From CAYXZP01 sp964469485 (GTDB lineage Bacteria > Desulfobacterota > Binatia > UBA1149 > CAYXZP01): DNA of 17,976 nucleotides. Positions 1 through 7,752 of this stretch are shown one piece after another; the first letter of the stretch is position 1, and each line of letters opens with the position of its first letter. The DNA lies in contig CAYXZP010000042.1 of the NCBI GenBank assembly GCA_964469485.1, forward strand, positions 1 through 17,976. Reading direction: 5' to 3'. The position numbers were made by a program, and so were the translations under genes. The notes below the pieces were generated by a model. That model was not told the origin of the DNA. It did no database searches and saw nothing but the letters and a program-made list of their open reading frames with translations.

Positions 1-421
1 CTGTGACTCCGTGCCGCCGGCGCCCGGGCGTATGTTGACGATGGCGTTGTTGGCGTCGTACTCGCCCGAGAGCATGCGTCGCAGTTCGAGCCCGTCGAGG
101 CGGCCCCGGACCTCGTCGACGAGCCCGCCGAACTCGGCGGCGGCATCGTCGTCGCCGCCCTCGGCCATCTCGAGATAAACGGCAAGCTCGCCGAGCGTGG
201 CCGCGAGCGCCTCGTAACCGGCAATGGCCGACTCGACGGTCGAGCGCTCGCGCAGCACCCGGCCGGCCTTGTCGGCGTCGGCCCACCGACCGGGGGCTTG
301 GCTTTGTTCGTCGAGTTGTTCGAGCCGGGACTTCAGACCGGCGAGGTCAAAGATGTTCTCCGAGGACGGCCAGCCGGCGCTCCAGTTCGTCGAGTTGTTC
401 CTTGAGACCGCCAGCGCTCAT
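1..421 (-). CDS. prfB: Peptide chain release factor 2, N-terminal part, with programmed +1 frameshift
   Basis: RF2 reads UGA and UAA stop codons and releases the finished peptide from the ribosome. The gene starts at ATG 421-419. Codons 1-24 are followed by an in-frame TGA (349-347) that sits in CTT-TGA-C. A +1 slip on CTT continues as DLAGLKSRLEQLDEQ and stays open to base 1, ending in RPGAGGTESQ, the well-known RF2 motif that precedes DWA. About 140 of the usual 365 or so residues are present: the helical N-terminal domain and the start of domain 2. The SPF and GGQ motifs lie outside the window. The start overlaps the lnt stop as ATGA (421-418), which suggests translational coupling. The zero-frame peptide alone would be a useless 24-mer, so a gene caller would probably place a wrong start or call it broken. 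I am very sure of the identity from AGGTESQ plus the slip site. Confidence 0.95.
346..361 (-). promoter_or_regulatory. prfB: prfB programmed +1 frameshift site (CTT TGA C)
   Basis: The slippery codon CTT is at 352-350, the in-frame stop TGA at 349-347, and C at 346 gives the poor termination context TGAC. A Shine-Dalgarno-like GGAG at 361-358 precedes the slip codon by 5 bases, slightly further than the 3-base spacing of the E. coli AGGGGG element. In this known autoregulatory circuit, low RF2 lets the ribosome shift and make more RF2, while high RF2 terminates at TGA. The site falls after codon 24, near the position used in E. coli. Confidence 0.93.
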
Positions 422-1956
422 GGTCCACCCAGGATTCCACGGCCCGCCCGGGCTATCAATACGAACAGCGCCAAAGTGCCCAGGCACAGGTACACGAACA
501 GATCGCCCACGGCGGTGTAGACGGAAGCAATCTCGGGAACGGTGACGGTTTCGACCACGACCGCGGTCTCGAACAGAGGGCTGGCCGACAGGACACGCCC
601 CGTGGGCGCCACAACCGCGCTCACGCCGGTATTGGTCGCGCGCAGCAGCGGCATGCGGTGTTCGACCGCGCGCAGGGCCGCCATGGCCAGGTGCTGGTGC
701 GGAGCCGCCGTGGGCCCGTACCAGGCGTCGTTGCTGATGTTGACGAGAAAGTCGGCACCGCCCCTGACGAAGTCCCGCACCAGGGCCGGAAAGATCGCTT
801 CGTAGCAAATCAGCGCCGAGAACCGCGCCCGCCGGCGCCCGCCGGCAAAGTCGGCCTCGGGTCCGGCAAAGACCACTCGCTCGGTGCCGCGGCCGAAGGT
901 CCCCACCACCTCGACGGCGCGGTCCACCCAGGCAAGCAGGGGCCCGAAAGGAACGTACTCGCCGAAGGGCACGAGCTGTATCTTGTCGTAGGGCTCCGAT
1001 ACCCGGCCCTCGCCGCTTATGTGCCAGGCCTCGTTGTAGGCCATCGGCGGCCTGCCGCCGCGACGGCCGTATCCGGGGGCACCGACGAGCATGTCCGTGC
1101 CGCGGCCGGCGGCAAAGTCCACGAGCACTCGGCTGCGGTCGTCGCTGTCGAACACGAAAGGCAGCGAGGCCTCGGGCCAGACCACGAGGCGCGCGCCACG
1201 GTCGGCGGCCTCGCGGGAAAGCTCCATGTGGCGGGCCAGTATCTCGTCCTGCAGGCGGTCGTCCCATTTGCTGGCCTGTTCCACGTTGGCCTGTATCAGC
1301 CCCACACGGATGCTGGCCGTGGACCCGGCCCCCTCGACGGCCGCTAGCCGCAGCCTTCCATAGGCAAGGACCACGACAAACAGTATCACCGTCGCCGCAA
1401 TCAGCCTCCTGTGACGCGCCACCCCGTCACGCAGTTCGGCCAGCGCCGCGCTGACGAAGACGATAAGGGCCGAAATCCCGTAGACGCCGGCCAGGTCGGC
1501 GCTCTGCAGAACCGTCAAGACAGAATGCTGGGAATATCCGAGGGATGCCCAGGGAAAGCCGACCGGGAAGAAAGTGCGCGTCCACTCGATCGCCACCCAC
1601 AGCACGGGCGCCGCGACCACACGGCTTATTCCGGCCGCGGCCATCCACTCGAGACCCGCGGCGAACAGCCCGGCGCCGAGGGCCAGCACGGCGGCCAGCA
1701 GAACGAGCAACAGCAGGGCCGCCACTACCGGGATGCGGGTGTAGTTGCCGATGGTGGACGGGATCCAGTAGAGCACGGCCAGATAAAAGGAGAGGCCGAA
1801 GAGCCAGCCACGCCGGAAGGCCGTCCCGAGCGGCCGTCCGCGTATGCACACAAGCAACGGCAGCAGCGACAGCCACGCCAGCGGCCAGAGGTCCAGGGAG
1901 GGAAAGGCCGCGGCCAGGCTGAGCCCGGCGGCCACACAGGCAAGCGGCGCGCTCAT
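418..1956 (-). CDS. lnt: Apolipoprotein N-acyltransferase
   Basis: This inner-membrane enzyme adds the third acyl chain to the N-terminal cysteine of lipoproteins, the last step of lipoprotein maturation before Lol export. The protein is 512 aa, typical for the family. Residues 1-205 are strongly hydrophobic with several membrane segments. Residues 215-470 form a nitrilase-like domain carrying the Glu-Lys-Cys triad: E262 in VVWPEASLPF, K325 in YDKIQLVPFGEYVPF and C384 in ALICYEAIFP. A last membrane helix lies near 483-503. I chose ATG 1956-1954 because it overlaps the ybeY stop as ATGA and has GGAG five bases upstream. An earlier in-frame ATG at 2001 would add 15 basic residues and lie deep inside ybeY. 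Its stop overlaps the prfB start. No CorC-type gene lies between ybeY and lnt, unlike in E. coli. Confidence 0.96.
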   Translation of the reverse strand: MSAPLACVAAGLSLAAAFPSLDLWPLAWLSLLPLLVCIRGRPLGTAFRRGWLFGLSFYLAVLYWIPSTIGNYTRIPVVAALLLLVLLAAVLALGAGLFAAGLEWMAAAGISRVVAAPVLWVAIEWTRTFFPVGFPWASLGYSQHSVLTVLQSADLAGVYGISALIVFVSAALAELRDGVARHRRLIAATVILFVVVLAYGRLRLAAVEGAGSTASIRVGLIQANVEQASKWDDRLQDEILARHMELSREAADRGARLVVWPEASLPFVFDSDDRSRVLVDFAAGRGTDMLVGAPGYGRRGGRPPMAYNEAWHISGEGRVSEPYDKIQLVPFGEYVPFGPLLAWVDRAVEVVGTFGRGTERVVFAGPEADFAGGRRRARFSALICYEAIFPALVRDFVRGGADFLVNISNDAWYGPTAAPHQHLAMAALRAVEHRMPLLRATNTGVSAVVAPTGRVLSASPLFETAVVVETVTVPEIASVYTAVGDLFVYLCLGTLALFVLIARAGRGILGGP

Positions 1957-2438
1957 GGCAGCTCCGCGGCGGCGCAGCACATGCCGGCCGCTACCAGACA
2001 AGCGGCCAGGCGCCGCTCCTCGACCCGCATTAGCTCGGCCGGAGGGCCGCCGTCCTCATGCTCGTGGCCGAGCAGGTGCAGGAGCCCGTGAACGAGAAGA
2101 CGGTTGGTCTCCTCGGCCAGGGTCCAGTTGCCGTCGGCCGCTTGCGCCGCGGCGCGCTCGAGCGAGATCACGACATCGCCCAGTTGCTCGGCCTGCCCGG
2201 GCACCGGGGCCGGCTCCTCCGCCGCCTGTGATTGCGCGAAGGACAGGACGTCGGTCGCGGCGTCCTTGCCGCGCCATCTGTTGTTGAGCGAACGTATGCC
2301 CGCATCGTCGGTAAGCAGCACCGAAAGTTCGTGGTCGCCCTGTCCCGACTCGGCCAGCAGCAACTCGGCCGCGCCCCTTACAGCGTCGTCCAACGCGCTG
2401 TGGGCCGCCGCCGTTCGCCTCAACTCGACCGGAGGCAT
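1953..2438 (-). CDS. ybeY: Endoribonuclease / rRNA maturation factor YbeY
   Basis: This small zinc-dependent endoribonuclease acts in 16S rRNA 3'-end maturation and ribosome quality control. The protein is 161 aa, the usual size. The metal-binding signature is in HGLLHLLGHEHE, with ligands H117, H121 and H127 at the expected +4 and +10 spacing; the usual end of the motif, GYDH or GHDH, is GHEH here. The conserved ATDVLSF segment is at 61-67 and the LGDVVIS strand at 86-92. The ATG at 2438 follows the phoH stop after 3 bases, and the stop overlaps the lnt ATG, so phoH-ybeY-lnt is a tightly coupled block. The C-terminal tail (AACLVAAGMCCAAAELP) is alanine-rich and not conserved in any way I recognise. 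Confidence 0.95.
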   Translation of the reverse strand: MPPVELRRTAAAHSALDDAVRGAAELLLAESGQGDHELSVLLTDDAGIRSLNNRWRGKDAATDVLSFAQSQAAEEPAPVPGQAEQLGDVVISLERAAAQAADGNWTLAEETNRLLVHGLLHLLGHEHEDGGPPAELMRVEERRLAACLVAAGMCCAAAELP

Positions 2439-2441
2439 TGG

Positions 2442-3260
<819 letters not shown>

Positions 3261-3428
3261 GCCGACGTCGTCACCGCTGATGGTGACCCCGCTCCCGGTT
3301 ATCGCGACGCGAACGTCGCACCGGCGTTCGATCTCACGAAGGTTCTCATCGTGGTTCCCGAAGATCTGGTGGAGCAGGCGCGGATCGGCGAAGTCGAGTT
3401 TAGACGATGATTGCGTCGGCTTTCTCCA
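3261..3428 (-). other. phoH: In-frame upstream coding extension of phoH without a standard start codon
   Basis: Continuing the phoH frame upstream gives LDFADPRLLHQIFGNHDENL followed by REIERRCDVRVAITGSGV and TISGDDVG, then the ATG at 3260. This matches the usual PhoH N-terminal domain (compare the E. coli YbeZ segment around NARLLSLCGPFDDNIKQLER). The frame is closed by TGA at 3431-3429, and none of the codons from 3428 to 3261 is ATG, GTG or TTG. The best-placed near-cognate codon is ACG (3416-3414), 7 bases after GGAG (3427-3424), inside the end of alaS; it would give 324 aa. Alternatives are CTG at 3377, a +1 slip at the alaS stop, or a base error in the sequence. Confidence 0.75.
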
Positions 3429-6039
3429 TCAGCGCGGCTATCCCCGAGGCATCCTTCCCTCCGCCCTGGGCAAAATCGGCTTTGCCGCCACCGCGCCCGC
3501 CGACCAGAGGGACAAGCTCGCCCAGGATATCGCCGGCCTTGAACCGTCCAGTCTGGTCCTTGGTGACCGCCACCACCACCGAGACGCCGGCTTCGTGCTG
3601 GCCGGCCAGCACGACGACCGAGGAACCGAGCTGCTCGCGAATACTGTCGGACAGGGCGCGCATGGCCTTGGCTTCGATACCGTCGGCACGGCCCACCACG
3701 ACCTTGGCCTCGCCCACGGCGCGAGCCGAGGCGACAAGCTCGCCCAGCATGTCGCCCGAGCGCGCCTGGCTGGCCTGCTCGGCATCTCGCTCGAGCCGGG
3801 CGATCCGCTCGACCAATTTGGCGACCCGCTCGGGTGCCTGGCCCTGGGCGCTCCCCAACAGGCCGGCGACCTCGGCCAGCAGGCGGTCGCGTTCGCGCAC
3901 CGCCGCCAGCGCGCCGCCCCCGCTCCTGGCCTCGACACGCCTGGTGCCCGCGGCCACGGCCGACTCTCCGGCCAGCTCGACGATGCCGATGTCACCGGTG
4001 CGGCGTACGTGTGTGCCGCCGCAAAGCTCGACCGAGTAATCCCCCATGCGCACCACACGAACCGTGTCGCCGTATTTCTCGCCGAAGAAGGCCAGCGCAC
4101 CGGCCGCGATGGCTTCGTCGTAGGCCATCTCCTCGCAACCGACCTCGAGGTTGGAACGTATGACCTCGTTGACCTCGGATTCGATGTCGGCGAGTTTTTC
4201 GTCGGAGACCGCGCCGTCGTGGGTGAAGTCGAAGCGGAAACGGTCGGCGTCGACCAGCGACCCGGCCTGCGAGACCCGCTCCCCCAACTGGCGCCGCAGG
4301 GCGGCATGAAGAAGGTGGGTGGCCGAGTGGTTGAGCCGGATCGCCTGCCGTCGTTCGTCGTCGATCGCCAGCGTGACCGTCTCGCCGGTCTTGATCTCCC
4401 CGGCGGCTACGCGGCCGCGGTGGACTATGACGTCGGGAGCCGGTCGTTGTGTGTCGCTTATTTCGACCGTGGCACCGGCGGCCGAACCCATGCGCCCGCT
4501 GTCGCCCACCTGACCGCCCGATTCGCCGTAAAAGGGCGTCGAAGAAACGACGATATCGACGCTCTCGCCCGCCCCGGCACTTTCGACCAGGCGGCCGTCG
4601 GCCGTAATAGCGATGACCTCGCCTTCGGCCTCGGTGGCAAACTGACCGGCGAAGGCCGTGCCGCCGCGCTCGCGCGCCTGCGGTAGCAAGATCGAGGGGT
4701 CGCCCGAGCCGTCGCTCTCTCGTGCCTCGCGTGCGCGGCTGCGCTGCTCTTCGAGCGCGCGCTCGAAGCCGTCACGGTCCACGCTCATTCCGTGCGACCT
4801 CAGAATGTCGGCCGTCATGTCGAGAGGGAACCCATAGGTGTCGTATAGCCTGAAGGCGATATCGCCGGAAAGCACCTTTTCGTCGCCCGCGATCGAGGCA
4901 ACGGCCTCGTCGAGCTGGATGAGCCCGCGGTCGAGGGTCTCGGCAAAACGTTCTTCCTCGTCCTTCACCGTCGAGACTATGAGGTCGCGTCCGTCGGCCA
5001 GCTCCTGGTAGGCCCCGCCCATGTCTTCGACGACACGGCCACAGACCTTGTGGAAGGCCGGCTCCTCGAGCCCGATGTTCTTGGCGTGCCGGGCCGCCCG
5101 GCGCAGCAGCCGTCGGAGCACGTAACCGCGTCCCTCGTTGGACGGTGCCAGCCCGTCTGCGATCATGAAGGAGACCGCGCGTCCGTGGTCGGCGAGGACC
5201 CGCAGCGAAACGTCGGCATCGTCGCCGTCCCCGTAACTGCGTCCGCTCAGCCGCTCGGCCTCGCCGATGATCCCGCGCAAAAGAGAACCGTCGTAGTTGC
5301 CCTCGACCTTCTCCAAGAGCGCGGCCACGCGTTCGAGACCCATGCCGGTATCGACATGCTTGGACGGCAGATCGTGAAGCTGGCCGGCAGCGTCGCGGTT
5401 GTGCTGTATGAAGACGAGATTCCAGAGCTCGATGAAACGGGCGCAGCCGCCGTTCACCTCGCAGCGGTGGCCCTTTATCCCCTGTCTGTCGCAGGCCTGT
5501 TCGCCGCGGTCGATGTGGACCTCCGAGCAGGGACCGCAGGGGCCGGTCGCGCCCATCTCCCAGAAATTGTCCTTCTCGTCGAAACGCAGCACGCGGGCGG
5601 CGTCCATGCCGGAAATCTTTCGCCACAGCTTCTCGGACTCCCCGTCGCTGCGGTAGACGCTGGCGAAGAGCCGGTCGGCGGGAAGTCCCCAAACACCGGT
5701 CAGCAGCTCCCATGCCCATTCGATGGCCTCGGCCTTGTAGTAGTCGCCGAAGGACCAGTTGCCGAGCATTTCGAACATCGTGTGGTGGTAACTATCGCGC
5801 CCGACCTCCTCGAGGTCGTTGTGTTTACCCGATATGCGCAGACACTTCTGGCTGTTGGCCACCCGCGGGTGGGCCGCTTCGGCGTTGCCGAGGAACACGT
5901 CCTTGAACTGGACCATCCCCGCGTTGGTGAACATCAACGTGGGGTCGTCGGACAGGATGACCGGCGCACTCGGGACCACCTCGTGCCCCTTGGTGCGGAA
6001 GAAATCGAGAAAGCTCTCTCTTACCTCGGCGCCACGCAT
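3400..6039 (-). CDS. alaS: Alanyl-tRNA synthetase
   Basis: AlaRS charges tRNA(Ala) with alanine and edits mischarged serine and glycine. From ATG 6039 the protein is 879 aa, normal for the family. The catalytic class II domain runs from residue 1 to about 240, with DDPTLMFTNAGMVQFKDVFLG at 31-51 and FWEMGATGPCGPCSE at 159-173. The tRNA-recognition domain follows. The editing domain carries the zinc ligands HSATH (H571, H575) and CGGTH (C673, H677). The C-terminal C-Ala domain ends with the Gly-rich GGRGGGKADFAQGG at 847-860. A TTG at 6066 is also in frame, but ATG 6039 places RESFLDFF as in other AlaRS proteins. No clear Shine-Dalgarno precedes it; instead a perfect hairpin covers the start codon. 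The stop TAA (3402-3400) lies inside the likely 5' end of phoH. recA is 55 bases upstream and no recX lies between. Confidence 0.97.
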   Translation of the reverse strand: MRGAEVRESFLDFFRTKGHEVVPSAPVILSDDPTLMFTNAGMVQFKDVFLGNAEAAHPRVANSQKCLRISGKHNDLEEVGRDSYHHTMFEMLGNWSFGDYYKAEAIEWAWELLTGVWGLPADRLFASVYRSDGESEKLWRKISGMDAARVLRFDEKDNFWEMGATGPCGPCSEVHIDRGEQACDRQGIKGHRCEVNGGCARFIELWNLVFIQHNRDAAGQLHDLPSKHVDTGMGLERVAALLEKVEGNYDGSLLRGIIGEAERLSGRSYGDGDDADVSLRVLADHGRAVSFMIADGLAPSNEGRGYVLRRLLRRAARHAKNIGLEEPAFHKVCGRVVEDMGGAYQELADGRDLIVSTVKDEEERFAETLDRGLIQLDEAVASIAGDEKVLSGDIAFRLYDTYGFPLDMTADILRSHGMSVDRDGFERALEEQRSRAREARESDGSGDPSILLPQARERGGTAFAGQFATEAEGEVIAITADGRLVESAGAGESVDIVVSSTPFYGESGGQVGDSGRMGSAAGATVEISDTQRPAPDVIVHRGRVAAGEIKTGETVTLAIDDERRQAIRLNHSATHLLHAALRRQLGERVSQAGSLVDADRFRFDFTHDGAVSDEKLADIESEVNEVIRSNLEVGCEEMAYDEAIAAGALAFFGEKYGDTVRVVRMGDYSVELCGGTHVRRTGDIGIVELAGESAVAAGTRRVEARSGGGALAAVRERDRLLAEVAGLLGSAQGQAPERVAKLVERIARLERDAEQASQARSGDMLGELVASARAVGEAKVVVGRADGIEAKAMRALSDSIREQLGSSVVVLAGQHEAGVSVVVAVTKDQTGRFKAGDILGELVPLVGGRGGGKADFAQGGGKDASGIAALMEKADAIIV

Positions 6040-6057
6040 CAGCCGCAAACGGCTGAT
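6038..6057 (-). promoter_or_regulatory. Perfect inverted repeat overlapping the alaS start codon
   Basis: Two 8-base arms (6038-6045 and 6050-6057; ATCAGCCG and CGGCTGAT) flank a 4-base loop. On the mRNA, the 3' arm pairs the A and U of the alaS AUG (6039-6037). No U-tract follows, so it is not an intrinsic terminator. It could hide the start codon as an RNA hairpin or act as a DNA operator. E. coli AlaRS is known to repress its own transcription by binding a palindrome at its promoter, but nothing here shows that this site is used that way. Confidence 0.55.
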
Positions 6058-6083
6058 TAGCGACAACCGAGGCGTATGTCTAT

Positions 6084-6093
6084 GGCGGCCGCC
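6084..6093. repeat. Short GC-only palindrome in the recA-alaS gap
   Basis: The ten-base perfect palindrome GGCGGCCGCC lies directly after the recA stop codon (6097-6095). With the alaS hairpin it makes two palindromes in a 55-base gap. In this GC-rich DNA a 10-base palindrome can easily be chance, and no U-tract follows it. Confidence 0.35.
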
Positions 6094-6094
6094 G

Positions 6095-7147
6095 CTACTC
6101 CCCTTCGGCCTCGGCGGCTCCCCCTTCGATCACCTTTAGCGCCGGGGCCGGCGCGGCCAAGCCCAGGCTTTCGCGCAGCGAGGCCTCTATCTCGGCGGCC
6201 GTGTCGGAGTGCTCGCGCAAGTACTCGCAGCAGTTCTCACGCCCCTGCCCGAGGCGGTCGCCCTTGTAGGAGTACCAGGCGCCGCTCTTCTCGACCACGC
6301 CGAGCTCGGAACCGAGGTCGAGCAGTTCACCGGCCTTGTTGATGCCGACACCGTAAAGGATATCGAACTCGGCCTCGCGGAATGGAGCCGCGACCTTGTT
6401 CTTGACCACGCGCACACGGGTCCGGTTGCCGATCATCTGGTCGGCCTGCTTGATGGCCGCTATGCGGCGGATGTCGAGACGCACCGAAGCGTAGAACTTC
6501 AGCGCGTTGCCACCGCTGGTGGTCTCGGGACTGCCGAACATCACGCCGATCTTCATGCGGATCTGGTTGATGAAGATCACGATGGTGTTCGAACGCGCGA
6601 TGCTGCCGGCCAGCTTGCGCAACGCCTGCGACATGAGGCGCGCCTGCAGGCCCATTTGCGGCTCGCCCATCTCGCCTTCCAGTTCGGCACGCGGGACCAG
6701 CGCGGCCACCGAGTCGATGACGACGATGTCGAGGGCTCCGCTCCTCACCAAGGTGTCGGCGATCTCGAGGGCCTGCTCGCCGTTGTCGGGCTGAGAGATG
6801 AGAAGGTCGGGGGTGTTGACCCCGAGCTTGCGGGCATAGCTAACGTCGAGAGCATGTTCGGCGTCGATGAAGGCCGCCATTTCGCCATCCTTGTGGGCCT
6901 CGGCGATTATCTGCAGCGCCAAGGTGGTCTTGCCCGACGATTCCCTCCCGTAGACCTCGTCCACGCGCCCGCGCGGCACGCCACCAACCCCGAGTGCAAC
7001 GTCGAGCCCCAAGGAACCCGTCGAGACCGTGCGCACGTCCTGACTCACATCGCCGGAGCCCAGCCGCATGATCGATCCTTTGCCGTACTGTTTCTCGATC
7101 TGGCCTACGGCCAGGTCCAAAGCCTTTTCCCTTTCGTCCACTGCCAT
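6095..7147 (-). CDS. recA: Recombinase RecA
   Basis: RecA forms the ATP-dependent filament for homologous recombination and triggers LexA self-cleavage. The protein is 350 aa, the usual size. The N-terminal polymerisation helix includes ALDLAVGQIEKQYGKGSIMRL. Walker A is GRESSGKT at 67-74, where most RecA proteins have GPESSGKT. Walker B is IVVIDSVAALVP at 141-152. L1 is near EMGEPQMGLQARLMSQALRK and L2 is near GVMFGSPETTSGGNALKFYAS. The C-terminus is acidic (EGGAAEAEGE). The start ATG 7147 has a strong AGGAGG nine bases upstream. The upstream gene thpR ends 26 bases before, so there is little room for a dedicated promoter or SOS operator, and recA probably depends on the long transcript. A promoter inside thpR cannot be excluded. 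Confidence 0.98.
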   Translation of the reverse strand: MAVDEREKALDLAVGQIEKQYGKGSIMRLGSGDVSQDVRTVSTGSLGLDVALGVGGVPRGRVDEVYGRESSGKTTLALQIIAEAHKDGEMAAFIDAEHALDVSYARKLGVNTPDLLISQPDNGEQALEIADTLVRSGALDIVVIDSVAALVPRAELEGEMGEPQMGLQARLMSQALRKLAGSIARSNTIVIFINQIRMKIGVMFGSPETTSGGNALKFYASVRLDIRRIAAIKQADQMIGNRTRVRVVKNKVAAPFREAEFDILYGVGINKAGELLDLGSELGVVEKSGAWYSYKGDRLGQGRENCCEYLREHSDTAAEIEASLRESLGLAAPAPALKVIEGGAAEAEGE

Positions 7148-7173
7148 TTCCTCGTTCCTCCTGGTGTCGTTCG

Positions 7174-7752
7174 TTATCCGGCCAGTTCGAAGGCACGGAT
7201 GCGTTCATAGCGGGCTGGACCGCGGCCTAGCCTGCTTTCGTATATCGCCAGTTCGCTTATTCTCGAAGTGCCGAAGTGCATTGTTCGGCAGTCTTCGAGT
7301 TCCTCCTTGAACTCCCGCCAGCGCCCCGGCTGGCGGACCCTCGCTATCGTCATATGCCCCTTGAAGTCCCGCTCCTCGGGCTCGAAGCCACAGGCCGCGG
7401 CCGCGGCCTCGACCTCCGATGCAAGCGCGGACAGGCCCGGGCCCTCGACCTGGGCGTAGATCACGCGCGGGCGGCCGTGCGCCGGCATGAAACCGATGCC
7501 GCAGGCATCTGCCCGGCAGGCCCGACCGCGGCTGGCTGCCGTGCCCAGGGCCGCACTCAAAGGCTCGAGGCGGGACGGTTCGGTCTGGCCGAGGAACTTG
7601 AGCGTTAGGTGCCAGCCCTCGGCCGCCGCCCACGAGCAGCGCATGCCGAAGCGCCGGGTCTTCTCCCGCAAGCGTGCCGCCACGGGAACAATGGCCGCGT
7701 TGACAGCCTCGTCGAGGCGAACGGCAACAAAAAGACGCGACGAAGCGCTCAC
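7174..7752 (-). CDS. thpR: RNA 2',3'-cyclic phosphodiesterase (LigT/ThpR family)
   Basis: This 2H phosphoesterase opens 2',3'-cyclic phosphate ends of RNA; the family was first described as 2'-5' RNA ligase. The protein is 192 aa with two H-x-T motifs, HLTL (H48, T50) and HMTI (H133, T135), which form the active site. RLFVAVRLDEAV at 6-17 is the typical first strand (R-x-F-[IV]-A-[IV]). I chose GTG 7752-7750 because it overlaps the cinA stop as GTGA (7752-7749) and follows GAGGAGG by about five bases. An ATG at 7818 would add 22 basic residues inside cinA. The order cinA-thpR-recA is a common bacterial neighbourhood, which supports the call. Confidence 0.94.
   Translation of the reverse strand: MSASSRLFVAVRLDEAVNAAIVPVAARLREKTRRFGMRCSWAAAEGWHLTLKFLGQTEPSRLEPLSAALGTAASRGRACRADACGIGFMPAHGRPRVIYAQVEGPGLSALASEVEAAAAACGFEPEERDFKGHMTIARVRQPGRWREFKEELEDCRTMHFGTSRISELAIYESRLGRGPARYERIRAFELAG

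Noticed and set aside
347..421. Short 24-codon gene or frameshifted pseudogene at the start of prfB
   Set aside because: The interruption is exactly CTT-TGA-C with conserved RF2 sequence on both sides, the standard programmed frameshift, so it is neither a pseudogene nor a sequencing error by default.
1976..2001. Upstream ATG start for lnt at 2001
   Set aside because: It lies well inside ybeY and adds a basic stretch. ATG 1956 has a Shine-Dalgarno and the ATGA overlap seen at neighbouring junctions.
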